From: an uncultured Bacteroidales bacterium
Lineage (GTDB): Bacteria > Bacteroidota > Bacteroidia > Bacteroidales > Muribaculaceae
Length of the DNA: 64,000 nt
Reading direction: 5' to 3'
Assembly: GCA_902782465.1 (NCBI GenBank)
Contig: CACZNH010000005.1
Location: forward strand, 62,001 to 126,000
A program made the position numbers and the translations under genes. Shown here in pieces: positions 16,836 through 24,284 of the stretch. How positions within the stretch are numbered: position 1 is the stretch's first letter; each line of letters opens with the position of its first letter. Under the pieces are notes generated by a model. The model saw nothing but the letters and a program-made list of their open reading frames with translations. It was not told the DNA's origin and did not search any database.

Positions 16836-17489
16836 TTACATGCCGCAGGCTCTCATCAGAATCATAATGAACATGACGATGAGCAGCCAGGTGAAACAGC
16901 CCATGCGACGAGGTTGAGGCCTGCCCTGCCCCATCGTTTGCCGCGGTGCGTAGTCGTAGAGTCCCCTGTGGGGAATCAGAATCTGGCGGGGGCCGCCGTT
17001 GTTGTACGGCCCGATGACACCGGCTGCCTCAAGCTGGCGAATGAGCTCAGCCGCACGCTCATCGCTGATGCCGAAACGGTCACGCAGCATCATCGGCGTG
17101 ATGGCGCTGCACGTCATCAGGAACTTCACCGCCTCGTTGTAGAGCGGGTCGCCGTCGGGGATGGGCGGCGGCAGCACGGTAGCGTCCTCGACGGGTGTAA
17201 CGGCATCAGGGACAGGAGGCGGTGCAGCGGGGGCGTCAAAGCTGGTGCCGCAGTTGGGGCAGAAGTGGGTGCCGCTGTTCGCCTCGTGGCCGCACACGGG
17301 ACAGTTGATGGTGCGGGACGGCTCGACGGTGGTGTCCAGCTTCAGGTCCTCGCTGGGGATATAGGCATAGTCCCCGATAATCTGAAGCTGACACAGGCAC
17401 TGCGGGCAGACGACCTTATACTCGCTGTTGATGAGCACCTCGGTACTCAGTTCCATCGTCTTGCCGCATTTGGGACAGGTATATTTCAT
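16836..17489 (-). CDS. Zinc-ribbon / FtsK-gamma-like winged helix / tail-anchored membrane protein
   Basis: A 217-residue protein with an unusual layout. Residues 1-35 form a CPKCGK...CPQC zinc ribbon (MJ0042-like), and residues 63-80 a second ribbon, CPVCGHE...HFCPNCG. A Pro/Ala linker follows, then LYNEAVKFLMTCSAITPMML...RAAELIRQLEAAGVIGP (about 118-165), which matches the gamma winged-helix domain of FtsK that reads KOPS/SRS DNA sites. The C-terminus is a single membrane helix (CFTWLLIVMFIMILMRACGM). There is no motor domain. The minus-strand -7 box TACCTTTG is at 17518-17525. Its function is unknown. Confidence 0.8.
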   Translation of the reverse strand: MKYTCPKCGKTMELSTEVLINSEYKVVCPQCLCQLQIIGDYAYIPSEDLKLDTTVEPSRTINCPVCGHEANSGTHFCPNCGTSFDAPAAPPPVPDAVTPVEDATVLPPPIPDGDPLYNEAVKFLMTCSAITPMMLRDRFGISDERAAELIRQLEAAGVIGPYNNGGPRQILIPHRGLYDYAPRQTMGQGRPQPRRMGCFTWLLIVMFIMILMRACGM

Positions 17490-17517
17490 AATCGTCAGTC
17501 GGTTTTATATTCCTTTG

Positions 17518-17525
17518 CAAAGGTA
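17518..17525 (-). promoter_or_regulatory. -7 box for the zinc-ribbon protein gene
   Basis: TACCTTTG on the minus strand, 28 nt upstream of the start. Confidence 0.55.
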
Positions 17526-17652
17526 GTGAATCCTGCGCATTCCATCAAGTCCCTGCAAGAATCGTGCCGCAGGCATAATTACACCCATTAGACGCAGGGT
17601 GAGCAGAAAAGGGTTCGTTTTCAGCAAAATATTTACGATATTTTTTTAATTA

Positions 17653-17684
17653 TTTGCATTTTTTGATTTTAGTTACTACTTTTG
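17653..17684 (+). promoter_or_regulatory. Promoter of the porin-lipoprotein operon
   Basis: TTTG at 17653-17656 (-33) and TACTTTTG at 17677-17684 (-7), separated by 20 nt, form a textbook Bacteroidetes promoter about 80 nt upstream of the porin. Confidence 0.7.
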
Positions 17685-17764
17685 CCACGTAACCGCATGA
17701 AGATAACAGATAATAACCAAAATCGATAGAATTATGTTATATATAAACCTTTAAACTACATGTT

Positions 17765-19144
17765 ATGAGTAAAAAATTATTGACATTGATGGTTGGGCTT
17801 GCCATCTCCCTGACGGGAAGTGTATGGGCCCAAGACATCGAAGAACAAGATCAAGAGGTGACCTACAACCAATATGGTGTAAAGGTTGACCGTGAGGCGC
17901 TCCATGCCGAGCAGCGCAACAACATCCTGGTGCTCGAATCCAAGAGCAAGAAGTACAAACTGTGGTTTGATAACCGCGTGCAAGTGGATGGTGCCATGTT
18001 CTTTGGCAAAAACCATTCTGACTACAATCCCATCGGCAACGGCGCTTCCATCAGGCGCGCCCGTTTTGCCATCAAGGCCCAAGTGACCCCCGACTGGTAT
18101 GGTGAGATTGACATGGACATGGCCGACGGCCAGTTCGAGCTCAAGGACGCTATCATCGAGTATGATGGTCTGGAGCATTTCGCTTTCAAGGCCGGTAACT
18201 TCAAGGAGGACTTCTCGATGGAGCAGACGACGACTTCACGTTATCTGACCTTCATGGAGCGCCCGATGGTGTGCAAGGCGCTGGTGCCCTCACGCCACAT
18301 CGGTCTGCAGGGCGAATACCTGCTTGACCACTTCCGCGCATCGCTGGGTGTTTTCTTCCAGACGATTGCCGGCACCGAGGAGTTAACCAACGTCCAGGAC
18401 AACAACAAGGACTTCGGTCGCAACCAGGGTTACTCGTTCACGGGTAAGTTGGGTTATATGCCCTACAGCAAGGACCGTCATCACGGCCTGTACCTGGGTG
18501 GTAAGGGTTCTTACCGCACGCCCAAGACCGACGTTGCCACCAACGAGTACGGCGGTCTGCGTCTGAGCACCCGCAACGCCACGAGCATCAACCGCAAGAA
18601 ATACCTTGATACCGATGTGATTCCTGATGTTGACCACGAGTGGCTCTATGGTCTGGAGGGTGCTGCCTACTACGGCCCCGCACGCATCCAGAGCGAGTGG
18701 ATTCGCGACCATGTGAAGGCTGCTAAGGACAGTTACAACTTCGGTGGCTGGTATGTGCATGCTTCCTGCCTGTTGCTTGGTGGCCAGCAGCGCTTCAACG
18801 TTGCCGAGGGCGAGTTTACCCAACCGTCCACCGGCCGCAAGTGGGGTGACATCGAGTTGGCCCTGCGCTACGACTATCTGAACCTGAACGATGCCGACAT
18901 CTACGGTGGTTCGGGCGAGAATTTCACCGCCGGTCTGAACTTCTATTTGGGTAACTCTGTCAAGATTGTTCTCAATTACCAATACAGCAACAATGACCGC
19001 TATGCCAACGGCAAGGGCAAGCTCTTCATCGGCCATGATGCCACCGGAGCTCCCACAACCGACTATACCAAGGCCGTTGAAGCCAAGGGCAAGGGCGGCG
19101 TCAGCTACCACATGCTTGGTCTGCGTTTTGAGATTGACTTCTAA
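17765..19144 (+). CDS. OprO/OprP-type outer-membrane porin
   Basis: A 459-residue beta-barrel protein of the phosphate-selective porin family. It has a signal peptide (to VWAQ, residue 22) and the family landmarks NRVQVDGAMFF, IRRARFAIKAQVTPDWYGEIDMDMADG, FKAGNFKEDFSMEQ and MVCKALVPSRHIGLQGEYLL. It ends in an aromatic C-terminal strand, LRFEIDF, as expected for BAM recognition. Anion specificity is inferred from the family only. A co-transcribed lipoprotein follows after 29 nt. Confidence 0.9.
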   Translation: MSKKLLTLMVGLAISLTGSVWAQDIEEQDQEVTYNQYGVKVDREALHAEQRNNILVLESKSKKYKLWFDNRVQVDGAMFFGKNHSDYNPIGNGASIRRARFAIKAQVTPDWYGEIDMDMADGQFELKDAIIEYDGLEHFAFKAGNFKEDFSMEQTTTSRYLTFMERPMVCKALVPSRHIGLQGEYLLDHFRASLGVFFQTIAGTEELTNVQDNNKDFGRNQGYSFTGKLGYMPYSKDRHHGLYLGGKGSYRTPKTDVATNEYGGLRLSTRNATSINRKKYLDTDVIPDVDHEWLYGLEGAAYYGPARIQSEWIRDHVKAAKDSYNFGGWYVHASCLLLGGQQRFNVAEGEFTQPSTGRKWGDIELALRYDYLNLNDADIYGGSGENFTAGLNFYLGNSVKIVLNYQYSNNDRYANGKGKLFIGHDATGAPTTDYTKAVEAKGKGGVSYHMLGLRFEIDF

Positions 19145-19173
19145 TCGACAACCACTTTAAAGAAATTACGACA

Positions 19174-20016
19174 ATGAAAAAGATACAATTAGCACTCATG
19201 CTCCTGGCCACAATGCTGCTGGCCACATCATGTGTAAAGGATAATGTGTATGAGGGACCGTCAAAGATTGAGTCCGTCACGATGACGCCCGAGGCTCCCA
19301 CCTCGTTCGATGACGTTGTGGTTACTGTAGCCGTTTCGGGCCTGCAAGGTGTGAAAAGTGCAACGCTGAATTATAACGCCGCCGGCCAAAAAGCCAGCGT
19401 GCCCATGAACGGCACCGGCAACATCTGGACGGCTACGATTCCCGCCCAGCCCGACGGCACCAAGGTGACCTATACCGTTACTATTGTCAACGATGCCGAT
19501 TACACCAGCGTTTCGCCCGAGAAGGAATATACCGTTGGCGACAAGCCCTCGGACTTCACCAAACTGGTGCTGAATGAGCTCTATGGTGCTGCCGACAACG
19601 ATGCCGAGAAATTCATCGAGCTGTACAACAACGGCGACGACCCCATCAAGCTGAAAGACGTTGTCATCAAGAAGGACGAGGGCGTTGCATGGACTGGACT
19701 GGCCGGTGAGGTCATCATGGGTCACAGCTTCTTCACCATCGTGGGCGCCAAGGGTACCACCGAGCGTGGCATCAGCAGCGGTTTCTCGAGCAAGAAGAGC
19801 GTGCTCATCGAGCTCTATGACCCCAACAACAACCTCATTGACAAGTTCCAGCGCGGCGAGAAGGAAGACGCCTGGGGCAACCAGTCGCTGGCCAAGGTGA
19901 GCGGTTCGTGGAGCCGTTGCCCCAACGGCACGGGTAAGTTCATGATTACCGACGTGACCTCGCTGGGCGAGAAGAATCCCGACACCGGTACCGAGGATCC
20001 TACCGTAGTACAATAA
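19174..20016 (+). CDS. Lipoprotein with Ig-like and lamin-tail domains
   Basis: A 280-residue protein with lipobox LLATSC (Cys about residue 20). Residues 32-125 form an Ig-like beta-sandwich (PTSFDDVVVTVAVSGLQGVKSA). Residues 130-265 look like a lamin-tail domain (LVLNELYGAADNDAEKFIELYNNG...). Lamin-tail domains in bacteria occur on secreted and surface proteins and may bind DNA or glycans. It lies 29 nt after the porin and probably works with it at the outer membrane. The stop codon adjoins a heptad repeat element. Confidence 0.85.
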   Translation: MKKIQLALMLLATMLLATSCVKDNVYEGPSKIESVTMTPEAPTSFDDVVVTVAVSGLQGVKSATLNYNAAGQKASVPMNGTGNIWTATIPAQPDGTKVTYTVTIVNDADYTSVSPEKEYTVGDKPSDFTKLVLNELYGAADNDAEKFIELYNNGDDPIKLKDVVIKKDEGVAWTGLAGEVIMGHSFFTIVGAKGTTERGISSGFSSKKSVLIELYDPNNNLIDKFQRGEKEDAWGNQSLAKVSGSWSRCPNGTGKFMITDVTSLGEKNPDTGTEDPTVVQ

Positions 20017-20115
20017 GGCTTTAGGCTTTAGGTGTTAGGCTTTAGGTGTTAGGCATTAGCGGGCATCCGCATCCCTAAAACCTAATGCCTGATGCCTAAC
20101 ACCTAAAGCCTGACA
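20016..20115. repeat. Symmetric heptad element (6 + core + 6)
   Basis: The left arm is six heptads at 20016-20057 (TTAGGCT, TTAGGTG, TTAGGCA types). The core GGCATCCGC is at 20062-20070. The right arm is six inverted heptads at 20074-20115 (CCTAAAA, CCTAATG, CCTGATG, CCTAACA, CCTAAAG, CCTGACA). The arms use the same words in a different order, so it is not a simple perfect palindrome. Confidence 0.9.
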
Positions 20116-20152
20116 TCAAGAATTGTTTAACTTAAAAATAATACTGTTTAAA

Positions 20153-20797
20153 ATGGCAAAAGAAGAATTAAAGATTGGTGAAATCTCGAAACCCCGTTTT
20201 GAGTTCCGCAGCTTCGGCCGCTGCTTCTGCGAACCGGCCAAGCGCATGGCACGCCTCAGTGTTCCCGTGCCCGAGAAGGTGTGGGAGCGCCACAGCACCG
20301 AGACCTATATCGTGAGCCGCACCAACGATGTGAACAACACCAAAATCCGCAACGGCAAGATGGACATCAAGACCTATGTGCAAACCGTTGACGGCCTGGA
20401 GCAGTGGAATCCCCTGATGAAGGGTGAATTCCCCATCGCCGCCCAGGTGCTGCGCGACGAGGTCTTCCCCGCCTTCAAGGTGGACGGCATGCCCGAGCTC
20501 ACCAAGGACACCTATACCCTCGAGGAATTCCTGGGCATGATTGACGCCCATCCCGACCTGCAGGCCGTCAGCGTGGAGAAAATCCGCTATGGCTACATGG
20601 TCAACGACACCATCTGCGAGACGGGTGACGTATATATCAACGGCGCCCTGGTCAAGACCATCAACTCAGAGTCGACTGAGGTCGAGGACATCAAGAAGAC
20701 GCTCGCCGACCTGGGTCTCGAGGGCGTTGAGAACATCAACTACCTGCAGGCCATCAAGCGTGTCATCGGCATGATTAACAAACCCTTAGCAAACTAA
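20153..20797 (+). CDS. Uncharacterised CYTH-like (triphosphate tunnel) protein
   Basis: A 214-residue cytoplasmic protein that I cannot match firmly to a named family. The pattern ETYIVS...NTKIRNGKMDIKTYVQ...GLEQWNPLMKGEFPI, with alternating basic and acidic strands, resembles the N-terminal strands of CYTH/TTM enzymes. The next gene, 6 nt away, is an unambiguous CYTH protein. It may be a divergent partner. The chosen ATG at 20153 starts MAKEELKIGEISKPRFEFRSFG; the upstream frame has no support. The two genes and the DASS transporter share direction and close spacing. Confidence 0.75.
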   Translation: MAKEELKIGEISKPRFEFRSFGRCFCEPAKRMARLSVPVPEKVWERHSTETYIVSRTNDVNNTKIRNGKMDIKTYVQTVDGLEQWNPLMKGEFPIAAQVLRDEVFPAFKVDGMPELTKDTYTLEEFLGMIDAHPDLQAVSVEKIRYGYMVNDTICETGDVYINGALVKTINSESTEVEDIKKTLADLGLEGVENINYLQAIKRVIGMINKPLAN

Positions 20798-20803
20798 ACT
20801 GTC

Positions 20804-21274
20804 ATGGCAAAAGAAATCGAAAGAAAGTTTTTGGTCAAGGGTGATTTCAAGAGCGAGGCCTTCAAGGCCACACGCATCATCCAGGGTTACCTGAGCTCGG
20901 TGCCCGAGCGCACCGTGCGCGTCCGTGTCAAGGGCGACAAGGGGTTCATCACCATCAAGGGCATCGGCAATGCCAGCGGTGCCAGCCGCTATGAGTGGGA
21001 GAAGGAAATCCCCGTCGAAGAAGTCAAGGAACTGCTGCTCATCTGCGAGCCCGGCGTGATTGACAAGACCCGTTATCTGGTTAAGGCCGGTGAATACACC
21101 TTCGAGGTCGACGAGTTCTACGGCGACAACGAGGGGCTCATCGTTGCCGAGGTGGAGCTGCCCGACGAGAATGCGGCCTTTGAGCGTCCCGCCTGGCTGG
21201 GCGAGGAGGTCACCGGCGACAGCCGCTACTACAACTCCATGCTCATGAAGAATCCCTTCAAGACCTGGAAATAA
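20804..21274 (+). CDS. CYTH domain protein (triphosphate tunnel metalloenzyme)
   Basis: A 156-residue protein starting with the CYTH signature EIERKFLVKG. It continues with alternating charged strands (RTVRVRVKGDKGFITIKG, YEWEKEIPVEEV, DKTRYLVKAGEYTFEVDEFYG, LIVAEVELPDE) that build the tunnel. Small bacterial CYTH proteins hydrolyse inorganic tripolyphosphate or other triphosphates with Mg or Mn. The exact substrate is not visible. It lies 6 nt after the CYTH-like gene. Confidence 0.92.
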   Translation: MAKEIERKFLVKGDFKSEAFKATRIIQGYLSSVPERTVRVRVKGDKGFITIKGIGNASGASRYEWEKEIPVEEVKELLLICEPGVIDKTRYLVKAGEYTFEVDEFYGDNEGLIVAEVELPDENAAFERPAWLGEEVTGDSRYYNSMLMKNPFKTWK

Positions 21275-21285
21275 CCGTTAACCTC

Positions 21286-21367
21286 TAGTTTTCAGTCTTC
21301 AGTTGAATGCGGATGCCGCTGACAACTGAAGACTGACAACTGACAACTGAAAACTGACAACTGAAAT
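21286..21367. repeat. Heptad element (3 + core + 7) reaching the DASS start codon
   Basis: Left heptads TAGTTTT, CAGTCTT and CAGTTGA (21286-21306), the core in reverse orientation GCGGATGCC (21309-21317), and seven right heptads CTGACAA/CTGAAAA types (21319-21367). The last unit, CTGAAAT, includes the first two bases of the ATG at 21366. Confidence 0.9.
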
Positions 21368-23084
21368 GGCTGAGGAGCAAATCGACCAGCAGCAGGCCTT
21401 TGACCCGCTGGACATGAACAACTACCGGATTGAGAAACTGCCCAAGATGCAGAAGTCCGGCTTCGAGAGAATCTTGCAGCGCATCGGTGCGCCGCTGGCT
21501 ATCCTGGCCTTTGTCCTGATTTATTGGGTGGCGGACATCCCGTTCATCAACCGCATTGACACCAACCAGGAGACCACGACGCTCACCGAGTCGGCCATGA
21601 AGCGCTATGACCAGATAGCTGAGACGCAACTCAAGGAATTGAAGACCCCTGACGGTGAGCAGGTCAAAGCCGATGAGCTCACCGGGCAGCAACAGACTCA
21701 AATCACTGATGCCGCCCACAACCGCTTCATCCGCATCAACTATGCGATGCTGGCCATCTTTGTCGCAGCGATTATCCTGTGGATCAGCGAGGCGATTCCC
21801 AACTACCTCACGTCGCTGCTTGTCATCCTGTCGATTGTGCTCACGGGAGTCACCACCGATAAGACCGCCTATGCCCAGCTGGGACATCCGGTGATGTGGC
21901 TCAACATCCTGTCGTTCATCCTGGCCAGTATGCTGGTTAAAACGCAGGTGGCCAAGCGGTTTGCCCTCTGGTTTGTACTCCGCTTCGGCAAGAACGCCAG
22001 CGGCATCATGATCAGCTTTATCGTCATCAACCTGGTGCTCTCGGCATTCATCTCGGCCACGACGGCCAAGGCGGCCATCCTGCTGCCCATCTTCATGGTC
22101 ATCGCAGCCATCTATGGCGCCACGGGCGGCAAGAACCGCAACAACTTCGGCCGCAACCTGATTTTGCAGAACCTGTTTCAAATCAACCTTGGCGCCAACT
22201 CGTTCCTGACCGGTTCGGGTGCCACGCTGCTGGCAGGCTCCATCATCGCCGGGGCCATGGGATGGGGCGCGTTCAGTTATCAGGATTGGTTCAAGGTAGC
22301 CTTCCCGATGAACGTGCTGCTGATTTTCATCGCCTGGTTTGTGGGTTCCAGGATTTACTTCCCTCTCAAGCCCGAGGAGCGCGTGCCACAGATTGCGGGC
22401 GGCATGGACCGCCTGCGTGACGAGCTCAAGAAACTGGGCAAAATGCGGACCGATGAATACAAGGCCATCGCTATCTTCCTGGTTGTGCTCCTGCTGTGGG
22501 CCACCGACAAGCAGCATGGCATCAACCAGACGGCGGTGGCGTTCATGGGTGCTGTGGTGGCACTGTTGCCGGGTATCGGCATCGTCAAGTGGAACGATGT
22601 GGACATCCCCTGGCACCTGCTGCTGTTCTCGGCGGGCGCCTATACGCTGGGGGCGGGCCTTGACGCCACGGGCTTGTCGGGCACGATGGTCGAGGCGTTG
22701 TTTGCCGGCCTGGGCATCACGCAATCCACCCCGTTCTGGACCATTTACCTCATCCTGACAGCGGGCATCCTGCTGTTCTCGCTCGTCTTCGAGTCCAAGA
22801 CGATGTTGACGCTCATCTTCATCCCCATCGCCATCGGCGTGGCGCAAAAGAACGGCTACCCCATCATGAGCCTGGCCTTCCCCGTGGCGCTGCTGGTGGG
22901 CCACGTCTATGTGCTACCCTTCAACAGCAAGCCCGCGGCGCTGCTCTACACCACCAACCAGTACAGCTGGAGCGACACGTTCAAGTTCGGCATCACCATG
23001 ATGTTCATCAGTTGGCTGATGATCATTGTGTGGGGAGAGACCGTGCTGCGGTGGTATGGATACACCAGCGGCGTGTTCTTCTAG
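21366..23084 (+). CDS. DASS/SLC13-family sodium-anion symporter
   Basis: A 572-residue polytopic membrane protein of the divalent anion:Na+ symporter family. It has an N-terminal cytoplasmic tail, a first membrane helix, and an extracytoplasmic insert (about 60-120). The paired repeats contain WISEAIP, ANSFLTGSGATLLAG (an SNT-like hairpin), AVVALLPGIGIVKWNDV and, in the second repeat, LPFNSKPAALLYTTNQYSW. Substrates in this family are dicarboxylates, sulfate or phosphate. The canonical SNT motifs are diverged, so I cannot choose one. Its coupling to CYTH genes would fit phosphate or sulfate, but that is inference. Confidence 0.85.
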   Translation: MAEEQIDQQQAFDPLDMNNYRIEKLPKMQKSGFERILQRIGAPLAILAFVLIYWVADIPFINRIDTNQETTTLTESAMKRYDQIAETQLKELKTPDGEQVKADELTGQQQTQITDAAHNRFIRINYAMLAIFVAAIILWISEAIPNYLTSLLVILSIVLTGVTTDKTAYAQLGHPVMWLNILSFILASMLVKTQVAKRFALWFVLRFGKNASGIMISFIVINLVLSAFISATTAKAAILLPIFMVIAAIYGATGGKNRNNFGRNLILQNLFQINLGANSFLTGSGATLLAGSIIAGAMGWGAFSYQDWFKVAFPMNVLLIFIAWFVGSRIYFPLKPEERVPQIAGGMDRLRDELKKLGKMRTDEYKAIAIFLVVLLLWATDKQHGINQTAVAFMGAVVALLPGIGIVKWNDVDIPWHLLLFSAGAYTLGAGLDATGLSGTMVEALFAGLGITQSTPFWTIYLILTAGILLFSLVFESKTMLTLIFIPIAIGVAQKNGYPIMSLAFPVALLVGHVYVLPFNSKPAALLYTTNQYSWSDTFKFGITMMFISWLMIIVWGETVLRWYGYTSGVFF

Positions 23085-23116
23085 GCACTGCGGCAGGTTA
23101 CCGTCAAGACAAAAGG

Positions 23117-23143
23117 CAGCCCTGAGGGAATCCCTCAGGGCTG
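23117..23143. terminator. Hairpin between convergent genes
   Basis: Arms of 13 bp (23117-23129, 23131-23143) form a near-perfect palindrome between the DASS transporter and the minus-strand DUF2795 gene. It probably terminates both. Confidence 0.7.
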
Positions 23144-23175
23144 TCGTTATTTCCATTTCCTCTCTCGCGGGGACA

Positions 23176-23400
23176 TCAGTACTCGTCAGGGTCAAAGAAG
23201 AAGTCATCGTCGTTGGTCGGATAGTCGGGCCAGATGTCCTCGATGGACTCATAGGTATCGCCCTCGTCTTCAATCTCCTGCAGGTTCTCGATGACCTCGA
23301 GAGGTGCGCCACTGCGCACGGCATAGTCGATGAGCTCGGCCTTGGTAGCGGGCCAAGGAGCATCCTCGAGTTTTGTTGCCAGTTCAAGTGTCCAATACAT
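23176..23400 (-). CDS. DUF2795 family small protein
   Basis: A 74-residue acidic protein with the DUF2795 pattern ATKAELIDYAVRSGAPLEVIENLQ, a short helical domain, followed by a Asp/Glu/Phe-rich tail. Such proteins are widespread and conserved in Bacteroidetes; the function is unknown. A minus-strand -7 box TACTTTTG is at 23456-23463. Confidence 0.85.
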   Translation of the reverse strand: MYWTLELATKLEDAPWPATKAELIDYAVRSGAPLEVIENLQEIEDEGDTYESIEDIWPDYPTNDDDFFFDPDEY

Positions 23401-23455
23401 AGTCTTGTTGTGCTAGTTTTTCTTTTATGAAATTATCCTGTTTTTTAAAATTGCG

Positions 23456-23463
23456 CAAAAGTA
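23456..23463 (-). promoter_or_regulatory. -7 box for the DUF2795 gene
   Basis: TACTTTTG on the minus strand, 55 nt upstream of the start and next to a heptad element. Confidence 0.5.
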
Positions 23464-23510
23464 ATATAATTTTTCAGATACTGTTAAAATTTTGGGGACT
23501 TTTTTTGAGT

Positions 23511-23572
23511 CGTTAGACGTTAGGTAGCATTCGCTAACTCCTAACTCCTAACGGCCGCGCCTTGGCGCGGCC
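23511..23572. repeat. Heptad element with variant core and GC-rich palindrome
   Basis: Left heptads CGTTAGA and CGTTAGG (23511-23524), variant core GCATTCGC (23527-23534), right heptads TAACTCC twice and TAACGGC, then the palindrome GGCCGCGC-CTTG-GCGCGGCC (23553-23572). The palindrome ends directly at the stop codon of the cobalamin adenosyltransferase gene. A diverged copy of the palindrome is in the element at 45948. Confidence 0.85.
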
Positions 23573-24127
23573 CTACGCTTCCTTGTCCCAATAGATTTCC
23601 TCGACCTGATTGGTGATGTTGTTGTAGCGGGCGAAGACAAAGAAGAAGTCACTCAGCCTGTTCAGGTACTCCAGCACCAGCGGCTCGACAGGGGCGGTGC
23701 GGCTGAGCGTGACCACGCGGCGCTCGGCACGGCGGGTGACGGTGCGGCAGCGGTCGGCCTGTGCCGACAGGCGCGTGCCTCCGGGGAGGATGAAGCCGCG
23801 CATGGGCGGCAGGTCCTCGCTCATCGCGTCCATCATGTGCTCGAGGGCGGCGACATCGTCCTGCGTCAAGCCATACAGGGTGGCGTCGCGCGCATCGTTG
23901 GCCAGGTAGGCCCCGATGTTGAATAGCTTGTTCTGCGCCTTGCGCAGCAGGGCGATAATGTCCTGGTCATCAAGTTTGGTGCTGTGCAACAGCACGCCGA
24001 TGTTGGAATTCAGCTCATCGACGGTGCCATAGGCCTCGACCCTGACATCGTCCTTGCTCACGCGGTTGCCGCTTACCAGCGACGTGGTACCGGCATCACC
24101 GGTACGGGTATAAACTTTTCCGTTCAT
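23573..24127 (-). CDS. PduO-type cob(I)alamin adenosyltransferase
   Basis: A 184-residue enzyme that transfers adenosyl from ATP to cob(I)alamin to make adenosylcobalamin. The ATP-binding N-terminus is intact (VYTRTGDAGTTSL, RVSKDDVRVEAYGTVDELNS). The second motif is ILPGGTRLSAQADRCRTVTRRAER, in which the usual A-H-x-A-R-T reads as ADRCRT. The C-terminus LVLEYLNRLSDFFFVFARYNN is typical. The likely consumer is methylmalonyl-CoA mutase, whose GTPase chaperone MeaB is encoded at 55957. A 12-unit heptad array starts 7 bp upstream of the start codon. Confidence 0.92.
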   Translation of the reverse strand: MNGKVYTRTGDAGTTSLVSGNRVSKDDVRVEAYGTVDELNSNIGVLLHSTKLDDQDIIALLRKAQNKLFNIGAYLANDARDATLYGLTQDDVAALEHMMDAMSEDLPPMRGFILPGGTRLSAQADRCRTVTRRAERRVVTLSRTAPVEPLVLEYLNRLSDFFFVFARYNNITNQVEEIYWDKEA

Positions 24128-24133
24128 TGTTAT

Positions 24134-24244
24134 TCAGTTTTCAGTTTTCAGTTTTCAGTCTTCAGTTTTCATTCTTCAGTTGTCAGTTTTCAGTTTTCAG
24201 TTGTCAGTTGTCAGTTGAGTACGGAGGCCGCTGACAACTGACAA
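24134..24244. repeat. Largest heptad array (12 + core + 2)
   Basis: Twelve TCAGTTN-type heptads run without a phase break from 24134 to 24217 (one unit is TCATTCT), followed by a core-like TACGGAGGCCGC and two inverted heptads CTGACAA (24231-24244). It starts 7 bp upstream of the adenosyltransferase ATG, so it would form that gene's 5' leader. Confidence 0.92.
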
Positions 24245-24284
24245 CTGGATTGGCTGATGCATCAAAAACCGTGCCAGCCCTTGG

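Noticed and set aside
20016-20115. Heptads as telomere-like or linear-replicon ends
   Set aside because: TTTAGGC resembles the plant telomere word TTTAGGG, but the arrays are short, internal, inverted and variable between sites.
20016-24244. Heptad arrays as CRISPR arrays
   Set aside because: The units are 7 bp with no spacers, and no cas gene is in the window.
24128-24284. A cobalamin riboswitch upstream of the adenosyltransferase gene
   Set aside because: The leader consists of heptads; no B12-box or multi-stem fold is visible.
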